A DNA stretch of 64,000 nucleotides from positions 11,762,727 to 11,826,726 of the forward strand of contig CM073327.1 in NCBI GenBank assembly GCA_037043015.1. The letters are read 5' to 3'. The notes below the pieces were generated by a model. The model was not told the origin of the DNA, did not search any database, and worked only from the letters and a program-made list of their open reading frames with translations. Both the position numbers and the translations under genes were made by a program. This document shows positions 21,996 to 33,462 of the stretch, in pieces (positions within the stretch are counted from its first letter, which is position 1; each line of letters opens with the position of its first letter). This stretch comes from Bryum argenteum. Taxonomy: Eukaryota > Streptophyta > Bryopsida > Bryales > Bryaceae.

Positions 21996-24900
21996 AAATC
22001 TGCTAGCTAGAGGCGCCTATCTCAGACCAGGGTCAGTGAATACGTAAAGTCACCGAGTTTTCCAAGTTATCCAAATTAGGTGATGTGATGCTCTAACCGT
22101 TCTCCAAGTTTTCATAATTTTCTTAGTAGTTGTGTGTCTTTATGCAGAATTTATTGGTGAAGTACATGTATCTTGATTGATATCAACCAATTAGCCGCTA
22201 AATTATGGGCCGATTGTTGAAAAAGTACATTGTGGACGAAGGGTAGAAGCTTTGAAGAGTCATATCTTTGTAATGCGGAGTCCGGTTAGGATGAAATTAC
22301 TAGGTTGAGTCGCAAATTAAGTTAGTTCTTGTGGTAAAAATTGCAGATCCAGGTGGAAGCATACTAGGGTGGCACACTTACAAAATAGTACTTTGTACTA
22401 AGAAGTATCAAAATTCAATGCTCCTAAATTGCCTAATTTTTTTGGGTACTTTAGGTACTCATAATCTAAGAATGTAAATTGACATAGAATGAAAGAAGCA
22501 CTAAGTGCTAAAAGTAACGGAAATTGAAGAGAATTAAGAGACGTTCTATTTGGGATTGTCAATTAACAATGGAAGTCACAACAATTGTAGCCACCTCCAT
22601 CAAACTTTTTAAATTTGGTACTAATAGTACAAAAAAAGTACTAAATTTTGAATATCTTGCACTTCTTAAAAGTAGCCTTTTGTGTTAGACAAGCTAAAAA
22701 TCTCAATTCTCGTATAAGGACATTACTTTGGTAAAATGGTGCGGTTTGGGGTGGTCAAAATTGAAGAAATAACATTGATTTTAGTCACTTTTGACATGAC
22801 AAGGCAATTTTCTGAACTACCATTCTAAGCAACAATGTTTCCGAAGAGTTGTTTCGACGAAACGGCCGTTCAAAATCTTTCCGAATAGGAGACGAATCAT
22901 AAATATTGATCTTTGACTACATTCAAACTGAATGTTGATTTTTGAAATGCTATATATTCTTTATTCACGGATAGATCTTCACTTTAAATTTTGAGATCGA
23001 AACCATTTCGACTCTACTCTATATAGTATAAATCTTCACTAATTCAAAGATGTTTCGTAAATAAGGCATACATTTGAGTCCAAACGGTTTCTTTTTTCTC
23101 TATTTTCCTTTTGGAAATTATTTGGCAATTTTCATCATTCCAAGGCGATGCTCTCTACCATTAAGTTTCATTGAACATACTTTTTGGTACAACTGTAATA
23201 TTGAGATAAATTTGAATAAATTTGTAGTTGGAGATATCATAATTGCATTAGCTTTGTTATAAGAATTTTCATTTTAATCTGAAAATGATGAAATTTCGTA
23301 GATTTTCTTGTATACTAATACATTATGATCTCGTAATCTATGAGGTTTTATGAATCAAACTTTGGGCCTCATGACCTACAACTGTAACTCTATCACAAGA
23401 TTGCATGGTTGAGAATGTAGATTGAGTATCCTCATTTTAATATAGGACTCTTTATTTGGAAATGTGTCATTCGGTTAAAACTAGGCTCTGAGTTTGAGGA
23501 GTCTAGAATCTTAGATCCTATGTTGAATGTTGAAAATACTAACAATATATTCCTCGCAATAAAATCCTAATTTATTCCATGTCAATAACATCTTCAAACA
23601 AAAATGATAAATACAAAATAGATTATTTTGCAAATAATAACTATGCAATGGAGAAAACTACCATTATTATCTAGTGAAAGATAATTGAGAACTACACCAT
23701 ACGTACTAGAATCCATTATTTTCCTTCCACACACAATTGAGTTTGCAAAGCTTTCCAACACCAAAACTAGAATTAAAATGAAATCTATTTCAAATCCCCA
23801 AGACCCTAAACCTAAAGTCCTAAACCCTAAACCCTAAACTATAAACCTTAAATCCTATCCACAAGTGATTTTATCCAAGAGATACTCCGAATGAAGAAGT
23901 GATGGCTCTTCAAAAAATTATATTCCCAAATCAATCAATCGAAGTTTCTAATATGAGAATAATCAATTTTATTTAACATAAAATCTCACTACTAAAAGTG
24001 TACAAGATATAACAAATATCTTGTACAAATATGATGTGTGCAAATACAAGTGTGCAAATATGATTATAACTTTATAAGTTGAGGCCATATGTTAAAAACT
24101 TATAGAGTGGGATATTTTCATAAATTTAATTGTCTCCCTTTTTACTTCTCTTTATTTATGATTGCGAAATAGAAAACAATAGAAACGTATTTCTATTACC
24201 TTTGTAAGAGGTGAATAAATAATTATTCATATCAATACAACAAGAAAAGTGCTACAAGTACTTATTTAAAAATAATATGTGCAAATTAAGTACAATTATT
24301 TATACTACGATATAAATGTACTCCTAGCTTAGTTCAAGGGTGTCAAACAAATATAGCCAATAATAGAATGAGTTGTTTAAGCACAGTGTTTTTTAATACT
24401 AAGTACTACTAAAATAGATACACAACGATGGAGTAATTTTCAAATGCACATCAAATAATATAGACCATAAAATTTGGACAAGTTAAGGCCTAAATAGGAA
24501 GTTTAAATATTGACTAATACGCGCATACCAAAGTTATGAAAACTGAATGCTCGCATATGCACACCTAGATTTGATATATACTTAGATATCTCCAATGATA
24601 GACATAACTATACTCTCATCAAGGAATAGCTAAAATTCTTGGAACGTGATATGAGAGGATTTAGGGCCACTTCAGAGTTCACATTAGGGGCCAAGCCATT
24701 AATGGGGCCAATACATGGCAAAATCTTGTTGTGAGAATGGACCAATTCTTGACAAAAGTTGGGAGATACAAGAAAGGAATGTCCCTTCATGGCCTAGAAG
24801 CATTTTCTTGATTTGAATTCAGAAAGATTATTCTAAAAAATAAAATTAATGTGAACAAATCAAAAATATGGACTCCAGCTATTAATAAGAATTGGCCCCA

Positions 24901-25600
24901 TGGCCTTCGTTTTTCTTCTAGAAATGGGCCCCAACTCCCAAGGGGTTCACAAATGGGGGAATTGGCCCCACTTTATTGATTTTTAAATGTCTTCTCCAAT
25001 TGAAGCCAATTGGGCGTAACAAGTCAAAAGGTGAGTGAATTGGCATGGAGATTTGTTGGCCTTGAGTCCCCTTGTAAAGAGTCCCTTATTACAGTATTAT
25101 TTAGAGCTCAGAGTATCTTTGTCATAAAACATTCTCGTTTCTGACAAATAGATCTTCCAAACATTTCCATATCAGAACATTCCTGCCCTGATTTAGACGC
25201 CACGTACACCGGAGACAACTAAATATAGTACTTTTAAAATGTAAATATGCAATGCAGGGAAGTGATAGAAGTTGTGCAAACGGGGAGTTTTGAAGGAGAG
25301 GCAACAAGAGGAGGGGAAGGAAGTACGCGGAGCGACCGACCGATAGTCGACCGGAGGCGCTCGAGCGGTTGCCCGAAGGACCTGGTCGGTCGCCAGGTCA
25401 GTTGCCGGTCGCCCAGATCGGTGGGCCGAGCACCAGCGGCCTAAATCGACAGATCGACCGCGCCATTGGGTGGCCACGATTGGCCGACCGATCGTGCGGC
25501 CCCGATCCGTCGTACAAATTGATCGAGGCCGCTCGATCGGTGAAGTGACCGCTGCCTTCCGAGATCGGACGGACCGTGCTAACTAGCCAATGGCGTCCGA
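21996..25600. other. Long AT-rich gene desert
   Basis: No convincing gene. Contents seen are a lone GTGGAAGCATACTAGGGTG transposon end at about 22,354, a repeat related to the 52-kb TTAA element at about 22.9-23.98 kb, a short run of CCCTAAA-type words at about 23,805-23,850 (too short to be telomere DNA), and AT-rich unique sequence to 25.2 kb. From about 25,290 to 25,600 the DNA turns abruptly GC-rich with many CGATCG, GACCG and CGGTCG words. Confidence 0.45.
22900..23980. repeat. Diverged relative of the TTAA element at 52.05 kb
   Basis: Text such as AGTTGGAGATATCATAATTGC, ATTTTCATTTTAATCTGAAAATGATGAAATTT and GATCTCGTAATCTATGAGG matches the inverse of 52,200-52,500. ATTTTATCCAAGAGATACTCCGAATG...GGCTCTTCAAA near 23,870-23,925 matches 52,930-52,975 directly. 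It therefore contains arms in both orientations. No clean TTAA-CCC ends were found. Confidence 0.5.
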
Positions 25601-25608
25601 TCCTTTCG

Positions 25609-25628
25609 GACAGCATAAATAAAAGGGG
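25609..25628 (+). promoter_or_regulatory. Possible TATA box at edge of GC-rich block
   Basis: CATAAATAAAAGGGG follows 300 bases of GC-rich, CpG-dense DNA and precedes the broken open frames at 25.7-27.0 kb. It may be a retroelement or gene promoter. No LTR pair could be matched to it. Confidence 0.3.
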
Positions 25629-25734
25629 AGGGCTCATTCTCCCTCACTCTGGTGGACGGGCTGGACGGTGTGGCTTTTCTTAAAACTCCATTGACTGCGT
25701 TCTTCTGGGTCCTCGTGAGACACCCACGACCACG

Positions 25735-26983
25735 TTGTGCCACCTTGTCGCTGCTGAGAATGGCGGCGAAGTTTTCACGACCAAAGGGCGAGCCCAACTC
25801 TCCACGACCAAAGGGCGACCCTGCATGGATTGGGAAGCATGGAGTGACCCTAACTGCGTTGCAGAGCCGGGTTGGCGAGAGGAGAGGGCTGACATTTGGA
25901 ATTGCACCATGTGCAAAAAGTACGTGAAAATGCATCATATAATGAAGTTATGGTCGCTCCACAGAGCACATGAACATGGTCCTCGACGTGTAGGCCCAGT
26001 AAAGACTTACAAAAGCGACCATTTTGCGCACCGATATCATGAAGTCACAATTGCGGTTGGAATCAAGAATACAAGGCCACAGTTGATGTTGTATTCTACC
26101 ATGGCCATGATTTGGGATGAAATAGTTCTTCACAAGAATATTGACCAGACCACTGTGATAGGTTTGAACGTGCATTTATTGAATCGCAACAACCGATTCA
26201 TTCCAACAAATTGGATGGGACCAAGCGATTGTCATACTACTTATTCAGAACGTTCAGCTGATATGGATGCCCAACTTCAACAACATGGAACTCCAAGGGG
26301 ATATGGGAGCACTACTTAAGATACAAACCATAACAGTCGTCATGCACCAATATCCTTTGGCATAAGAAGTGAGGGGTATTACCATGGTAACCACCAATTC
26401 GGTACTCTTGTGGGTTATATGCCACCCCATCAGCAAGATACGTACGGAGTCGAACGCGAATACGGTAGACTGAGGTGGATATAGTTTGAACTATCCATCT
26501 CCAATGTATACAGGAGGTACACATGGTTTAGGAGGTGAGCAGAGTAACAGATTTAATTTTCAAGGCAACTCAAGCTCAACTCATCCTATAAACCCATACA
26601 ATTGTGAGAACCAATACGGTACAACATTCGTAAGTCCCGAATACCGTAGGCCATCACACCCGAAAGATACATACGAGTATGGAGGCCAATGTGATAGAAG
26701 ATCACATATTGTTGGCTATACGAAATATGGATATGGTCAGAATGCATTCGGGAGTAACAACATACCTTCAGCATCTTTCCTATCTGGTGATAACGAAGAC
26801 GCGCAGTTCCAACGAGATCTGCAACAAGCCACACTACTAAGTCAACAGGAATACATTGAACAGCTTGAAGGTGAAAGGAACTTTAGGCAAACAAACTTGT
26901 TTGGAGAATCTCCTCCAGGACCACGTACACACGGCGCTGCACCAAGTCGTAAACATGATGATATAGACTCAAATGAAGAATGA
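25735..26983 (+). pseudogene. Broken unrecognised gene, possibly transposon-derived
   Basis: A 194-codon frame (25,735-26,319) contains WNCTMCKKYVKMHHIMKLW, a Cys-x2-Cys...His-His pattern that could be a degraded zinc finger, and FIPTNWMGPSDCHTTYSERS. After a TAA the same frame stays open another 55 codons (SRHAPISFGIRSEGYYHGN). A second frame at 26,486-26,983 carries on the same Gly/Tyr/Gln/Asn-rich style, then turns acidic. The continuous style across a stop and a frameshift suggests one decayed protein with a low-complexity C-terminus. I do not recognise the family. Its upstream neighbour is a GC-rich promoter-like block; the first 100 codons overlap unrelated frames and the start is uncertain. 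Confidence 0.45.
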
Positions 26984-27538
26984 CTGTATCATCATACATA
27001 ATGCGATTATAGTAAAAGTTATGTAGTTTTTTGCAACGGATGATGCCTACATCATTATCGCCTTGCTAGGGGCCAATTTTGAAGATCTTGAAATCCATAC
27101 TTTGTTTATGAATGGATTATCCGAATGCATGACCATATGATATACTAATATATTATGCAATTTGATAATTTCAAGGGATTTTATTAGGGTTTCTTGTATT
27201 TTTACTATGAGTGCACTTGGCGGTGATAATTTCTTTTGTTTGATTTTAAGTCTCTTTACACGGTTACACCTAACATATGCTAAGTTCATTAATTTACACA
27301 AAAAATGCCATAGGTAAGAAAAGTCATGTAATGCTTGATCTGACTTTGGACAAACCATTAATAACGCAACTACGCAAGGTTGATATAATGAAAAAAATTC
27401 ATAGTTCATTATATATCCTCAGATGTTGATCGTCAAGATTTGAAGATATTTTTATTGAAGGTACTATGTTGGATACTTGTGGCCTTACAACTCAAATTTT
27501 GCAACAATCACATCGAAGATTATTATAGAGCAGTATAT

Positions 27539-28476
27539 TTAACCCCTAGACTACCATGGTGTTTTGTGAGCTTCAAACTCCAAAATTGCATTTCCATACC
27601 ACCTTGTAAAGTTTGGAGTGTGAGAATATTTTTTACACTTTTTTGAAACTTTCAACCGTATGATCTTGAAGAGAACTATAATTAGAGGTAGTGGCTGAAA
27701 TTTCAACCGTTGGATCGTAACCATTTGTAAGATCATAACATTCAAAGTTGATGCAATTTTTTTTCAGCAAACATAGTCGACTTTGTGCAAAGGAAAACGT
27801 GATGCTTACTACCTTAAACATCTAGCTCATATTTTTTTCCATGTATATAACTAAGTTGGGCGTGCCCATGCAACATTTTAGACACTCATTTTGCTTTTTG
27901 AACCTTCATGCAATGTATTTACTAGAAGAAGGTAGAAATCAAGGATTTGATAAAACATGCACCACGTTTATTGTATATGGTTTAGGGGAAAAATGAACGG
28001 TGAGTATATACCTTCTTGAGTTTTTGAATTTCAACAAGAAAGAAATTCCAAAAATTCCAAAATCTCAAATTTTGGCCGATATTGAGAGAAAAAATTGAAA
28101 TATCAAAGAAAACTTTGAATCTAGCTCTTGTAATTTTTGAAGGGTGCCCTTGTAGGATAGGTAAAAGTTTCAACTTGGGTCACTTGGAAACCTAAGTACA
28201 AAATCAATCAAGAAAAGATTTCCAAAAAAAAAAAAAAAAAATTAAAAAAGGTAAAAATAAAAAGTTTTTTTCTGCCCGCCTCAAGGCTGAAAACTGAAAT
28301 TTGCGTTGAAGAACTCCATAGGTAGAGTTTGACTTTGCAAATTTTCCCACATACACCTTGTAGTATAGGAACATCCAGTAAAAATCTTAGGCAAAATTAT
28401 TACTTTTAACATCTTAACTTAAACTGCCCAAAATCACAAATCTCCTAATCGGAGGCCTTGGTAGTTTAGGGGTTAA
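27539..28476. mobile_element. TTAA-flanked CCC...GGG element, about 940 bp
   Basis: Ends read TTAA-CCCCTAGACTACC on the left and, inverted, TTAA-CCCCTAAACTACC on the right. This is the piggyBac-style arrangement (TTAA target, repeats beginning CCC). The inside is AT-rich with no transposase. Confidence 0.65.
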
Positions 28477-28479
28477 AGT

Positions 28480-29147
28480 GCACTTTTCCAATTTTCAGCT
28501 AGTGGTCACACAATTTTCAAAAAATGCAAAAGTACACAGTTTGGGCTTGTTTAGTATTTAAGCTAGTATTATGTATAGAGTTTTAAGAGCACAACTTAAT
28601 ACTCTCTTAGATTTTTGAGGTTAATTCATTGGTAAGAGCCGTATATAATGCTTTTGTTATTACAAAAGTAAATAAAATGCTTCGCAAATCGTATATACTC
28701 CAAATTTTAAGATTTTTTTGAGTTTGTAAAGCAGAGCATATGAAGAGGGTCTCTACATTAGGCAAAATTCCAAATTTTGAATAAATATATGTGGCAATTG
28801 GCAAAGACACTTTTTTTATCAAAGCCCAAGTAGTCTGTATATTAGTGTACTTTAGTACGTTTAGTACTTGCTTTTGCTCACGTGTCATTTTACAACGGCG
28901 TCTATTAAGGCGCCAAGTTTGACCAGCAATATAGGACTCACCACTCGTGCATGAGTAACTTAAGTAATTATGAATTAAATTCTCTTTATGAAGGGCGCAT
29001 GTACTGTGCAGTTGGCCGCAAAGTGGGTTGACATAGCATACTTCCTCCCAGCTACGTTTAGCTAGGAAAATGTCATTTGTCTTTTCCAACGGACTCGCTA
29101 AACAACTTGCTATCTTCAACAATCCGCGAGAGAAACGCTTGAGAGAC
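28480..29147. other. Intergenic, nothing recognised
   Basis: A minus-strand open frame of 171 codons (28,607-29,122) is present in AT-rich DNA. It has no domain I recognise, no neighbouring exon and an atypical composition, so it is not called as a gene. Confidence 0.4.
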
Positions 29148-29150
29148 TTG

Positions 29151-29456
29151 TACTAGTAGAAAGTGGCACTAAAAGTGACGTCCGTAATGATTTGACCGGA
29201 ATGACACAAAGTGTCAGTTTTGATTGTGCTTCTAATAACGTCAAAATAAATTATTATATTTGTCACTTTTCCTTAATTGTTTTACTGATCTATTAGAGTG
29301 TGGTATGCTTATTACAATAAAAAAAAAAAAAAAAAAAGAAGTGACGAATATCATAATTTATTTTGACGTTATTAGAAGCACAACTAAAATTGACACTTTA
29401 CCTCATTCCGGTCAAGTCAATACGGACATCACTTTTAGTGTCATTTTCTACTAATG
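29151..29456. mobile_element. CACTA-type MITE, 306 bp, long arms
   Basis: Ends YAYTAGTAGAAA are close to the CACTA consensus, and flanks carry an exact 3-bp TTG duplication (29,148-29,150, 29,457-29,459), the size CACTA transposases make. The two arms are inverted repeats of about 115 bases (shared ACTAAAAGTGA, GACCGGAATGA and CTTCTAATAACGTCAAAATA), leaving a short loop with an 18-A run. Confidence 0.85.
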
Positions 29457-29459
29457 TTG

Positions 29460-30515
29460 CCAAATGTAGCAACCACAGCATTGCTACCGACGGTTACGCC
29501 TCCATATTAGAATCCAGAGTCTTTTCCAAAGTATTCTTCACAATTGCGACGCTTCATCATCTTTTTTAGCATCTTTCTATCTTAGTATTTTAAGCATCAT
29601 TCTATTTTCTTTATCTTTTTAAACCTGTTTCTAATGCCATCAATTTCTTAAACGTGTTGAGAATATAGAATGTAACACATGTGGTCATTCACCAAGGTCC
29701 TTTAGCTAGTTCGTTGGAAAAGGGGTATGGATCCAATGGGGTGCTACATCTAGCAACCCCTTCTTGGTAGGTCATCGGAAATATCCTTAAGCTCCCAAAA
29801 ACACACAAGGAACTGTCAGAGTTGAAAAAATAGAAATTGGCTCATTAGCCATTCTTTTCTTTTCTTTGTACAAAATGACATCAAGGATTTTATTCATTAA
29901 GGGATTGAGCAAGTTGGGCTCAAAATTTAGGTGGATTGACGTGGAGATGTCTTGTCCTCAACTCCCCAAGCCCTTTAAGATTCGAAAGGAGTTCATGATT
30001 CTGAAATATATTACATCCATTGCAACTTCCGTCTTGAAGCATGCTTTGGGGCCCAAACTTCTGAGAGAAACAATCAATCACCGAATTTGAAACCCATAGA
30101 CCAGGAGATTTTGGTGAGGTCGACGTGTATTGCCAGGTTACTGCTCACGGCGTGCATTTTGTTCAAGCATGCCGTTTTCAGAAGTACGTGCAGACAAACG
30201 TGCAAGTACGAACGGAAGTTCATTCTAGAAAATGGTTCGAAAAGTCAATGTTATTCATTTCGTTGGTTCCTTGCGTTCGTGTCCAATTCAGAGTCAAAGT
30301 CGAAGTCGAGACTCAACGCTTCCGACGCAACGTCACACGCATACATCCTCGGGCATCTTACTGCAGGAATTTTCTGCCAGAAGGTAATGACAAGCAACCT
30401 CGCGATTTGCTCTCGGGAATGAGTTGATTTCAACCACTCTATGCAAGCTTCTGCCCATATGATCAGATAATCAATAATCAATATGTTTAATTTATTCGAC
30501 CCCTTTCCATACATA
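29460..30515. other. Intergenic, nothing recognised
   Basis: No motif-bearing open frame. Overlapping open frames at 30.09-30.51 kb on both strands are not supported. The last 40 bases resemble the family's far 3' flank (CGACCCCTTTCC). Confidence 0.4.
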
Positions 30516-30828
30516 GAATGTCATCCCGCGTGTAATGTTGCGGCCTGATGACACGATTACAGTATGAGAGAAAAATCATTCACCCACAGTCCAGCTCCCA
30601 CAGCTACTGTGAAATATATGTCTACAATGATCCCAACTCGCCACACTACTTAGATACTACACCCCACTGTATCAATTCATGGTACTTCTACCTACTACTA
30701 CTCTCACGAGTTCGAATTTCCAAAGAATGGTGCGTTCGAAAATCGACGCCCGCTTGCATAGTTGCACGCTAATCAACCACAACCGCCTGACCTTGAGAGA
30801 GGGTCTAGGGAACAGCTGGAAGAGCTTC

Positions 30829-31383
30829 CTAAACCGTTGACGTAACTGAGGCAATGACAGTGCCAGCCTTGCCTATGATATCCAATTTGCTCACAGTGCC
30901 CGTGACAGTCTCCTTGAGACCCAGCACCACGGTGAGCACATTGTTCACAAGCGTCAGCACGTCCGCAAGAGGAATATCAATCTTCTTCACCTCGCCGTTG
31001 ATCGTCACTGTCAGTACCAGCACCTTCTCCACCGTCACGGAAATGGTCACCGTCAGCTTCTTCACAAGCCCCGTCACAGCATCCAACTCGATGGGCACAG
31101 GCACATCCTTTACGCCATCCACGACGCCATCCACGACCACGAGGATTGGGGAGACGGTATTGGTGGCGACGGCGAGGACATCCATTACAGTATCCCCCTT
31201 AAGGTTCTTTAATATAGTCGCCAGTGTGCCCACCACTCCGCCCACCACTTCGCCCACCGCTCCGCCCAATCCGCCCAGGTCGAGCTTGGACGTCTCGGCG
31301 AGGTCGCGCCCTGCATTGGCCGACACGCAGAAGCTGGCCACCAGGAGGCCCAGAATCATCAAAGTTCGCGATGTGGAGGCCAT
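30829..31383 (-). CDS. Small secreted Val/Leu-rich protein (intact copy D)
   Basis: 184 residues from MASTSRTL. An earlier in-frame Met 54 codons upstream is rejected because a TATA box (TTGTATATAG, 31,490-31,500) lies between it and the gene. Residues 1-26 form a clear signal peptide (hydrophobic LMILGLLVASFCV, then ANA-G), so the product is probably secreted. Residues about 35-58 are Gly/Val-rich (LGGLGGAVGEVVGG). The rest alternates beta-prone Val/Thr strands with Lys/Asp turns (KKLTVTISV, VLVLTVTING, KKIDIPLADV), ending VTSTV. No cysteines remain in the mature part and no catalytic motif is seen. I do not recognise the family; a structural or surface role is only a guess. It is the sole open member of four copies in the window. 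Confidence 0.75.
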   Translation of the reverse strand: MASTSRTLMILGLLVASFCVSANAGRDLAETSKLDLGGLGGAVGEVVGGVVGTLATILKNLKGDTVMDVLAVATNTVSPILVVVDGVVDGVKDVPVPIELDAVTGLVKKLTVTISVTVEKVLVLTVTINGEVKKIDIPLADVLTLVNNVLTVVLGLKETVTGTVSKLDIIGKAGTVIASVTSTV

Positions 31384-31489
31384 GGCTCTAGCTCGACGGT
31401 TGCCTGGAGGTGCTTTGCAGCTAGACACTGGAAGGCAACTGAGGGAGCGATAGAGCGAATGGATGATGGAAGCATGGCAGGGTGACCCT

Positions 31490-31500
31490 GCTATATACAA
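31490..31500 (-). promoter_or_regulatory. TATA box of secreted-protein copy D
   Basis: TTGTATATAGC on the minus strand, about 110 bases before the ATG. It is conserved in copy C (21,822-21,832) and recognisable in relic A, supporting the chosen start codon. Confidence 0.6.
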
Positions 31501-31673
31501 TTTGAAATCGTGACTCGGGGACGTGATCGACGACGATGCGCACATGTCGTCGGATCGAGAGTAGGGATGAGGAAGTTAAGAAAAAGCGTTGTTTCATGAG
31601 TCTCATGTCTGCTGAAAGGATTCATGAGTCTCACCGCCTTTCCAGATAGCTACCTGATCGCACACATTGCGGC

Positions 31674-33462
31674 GGCCGGCGAGGATCCATCAGGCAGAGT
31701 GAGATCCGAATCCAGTTGTCGTGGATGCAGTAAATACTGTGTACCTGTACTACAGTTGCCAGCCACAGAATTCGATTAGGAATCGGCTCTGTATTTCCCC
31801 CTATTCGCAACACCGGTCGAGCAGATGCATACAAGGGCATGCATTGTTGGAATACCCTATGGGACAATTATCCGAGTACTCAATTACATTGGTTCGGAAA
31901 AAATCGGTGTGATCTGCATGACATTGATGATTCATGCAATGATGTGCGTCAAGCGCTTCTTTTTTCGACCAGTTCGGTGGCGATTCGAGTGAACACGTCG
32001 ATGCGAGGATTGCTTGTTGCGGCGGGAGAGACTGCTTGATCGGGAAAATGCGATTAAGCATGCGACGCGGCACCAGGCATGTGAGCGGAGCATTTACAAG
32101 TGGAAGGCTTTCCAGGTTTGCGGGGGAATGCTTTCCTTAAGTACGATCCCCCGCCATGGATCCTCATTGAGTGCAGGAGAGGGTCACGTTTATTGTCTGT
32201 ACGATTGATTACAAGAAGATAAAAGGATATAAGTGCCAGTGTTTTACGTAAATTGGACTTTCCTCTTGTAGGTGGATATAGTAGGATCATAGCTAGGTGT
32301 GGAACTCATGTAATCCAATCTTGCTCGGAAGCCCAAATTTAGAGGCTCCTTTTAAAAACTGTTGTCCTCGTTTTGTGATGTTTAATTATTCTCTTTATCT
32401 TTTAACAGTTAATGCAATCATCAATTGAAAAGTACATCTGTATCATTGTAGTATCTGAATTTTCAAGAGGAGGTTCCCCTGAGTAACATGATTTACATGG
32501 GGCTCAAAATTTTCAAAAGTATTAATCAAAAAATCATATGATTAAAAAGCGATTGTTGCATTAATCAATAAAAAACGATTTGGGGGGGGGGGGGTGTTTT
32601 AAATGAATACAGCAAATATTGCTCGTTTCACTAAGGGCGAGTCTCCATGCTTGAACCACCCGTCATATTTCAAGGTTCGTCCTGTAGCAAACCTTATTTT
32701 AAAATTAGGGAGGAGAAATGATGGGTTGTCCTCATGTGAGGACCGTGCCGTGATAATCCTCCATTCGATTCAGATAAATGACATAAAACAACTATTGCAA
32801 GCTCCTCAAACAAAGGAATTTCAAAAAGCATCCTAAATTGAGGGAAGAATAATCCAAGATAAGAATGAGGGTCACCCGTATTATTAAGAGGGCTTGCCAA
32901 GCCTTCTTGATAGACCCGTCATCTAAAAAAACGAACCGCTTTTATTAATACGGGTCGGGTGTCTCCAAATTACATGCAAGCCACCCTCACCTTCAAATAA
33001 ATACGGGTCGATTCAAGCATGGGGTAAGGCTCTAAGTCGGATTGAATTTAGTGAGCGGTGCTAGGAGTTTTTTACAATTTGGTCAAATACAATTCAAGTT
33101 CAAGGTTGGAAGCCCCCAAATTTAGAGGCACATATTTACTACTTTCTACAAGGAAGTTACCATACCTGCAAGAGGACTAATTCTCCAGCCCCTCCAATCC
33201 TCGTATGATCTGACTTCCAATTCAAAGGTGTTCTCGAATTGGAGTTAATATAACATGTTATTTTTGTTCCACTATATAAATTAAGTTGGTCAGTTCTGCA
33301 AGATGTGATTAAATCAAAATGTAACATGGCAGATTTAAAATATTAAATTTAGACAAATTGCACATTTTCAGGATTTGAAATAAAATTCATATTGGCTCAA
33401 TGATAATAACCAAGAAAAGAAAGAGACTGCCACAATGAAAAGTTTGTTCAACCATAAATCGA
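31674..33462. other. Intergenic, nothing recognised
   Basis: No motif-bearing frames. A run of 14 G lies at about 32,582. Near 32.9-33.0 kb the phrase AATACGGGTCG is repeated, perhaps a small repeat. Confidence 0.4.

Larger units (their letters stand above)
30520..31673 (-). repeat. Recent segmental duplication, copy D block
   Basis: Partner of 20,855-21,995. It contains the only open member of the family. Identity ends after CACATTGCGG at the promoter side and near CATAGAATGTCATCCC at the 3' side. Confidence 0.9.

Noticed and set aside
23800..23850. Interstitial telomere
   Set aside because: Only a few irregular CCCTAAA-like words; far too short and imperfect.
28607..29122. 171-codon minus-strand open frame as a gene
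   Set aside because: No domain, no exon partners, AT-rich composition and no conserved motif; may be chance in AT-rich DNA.
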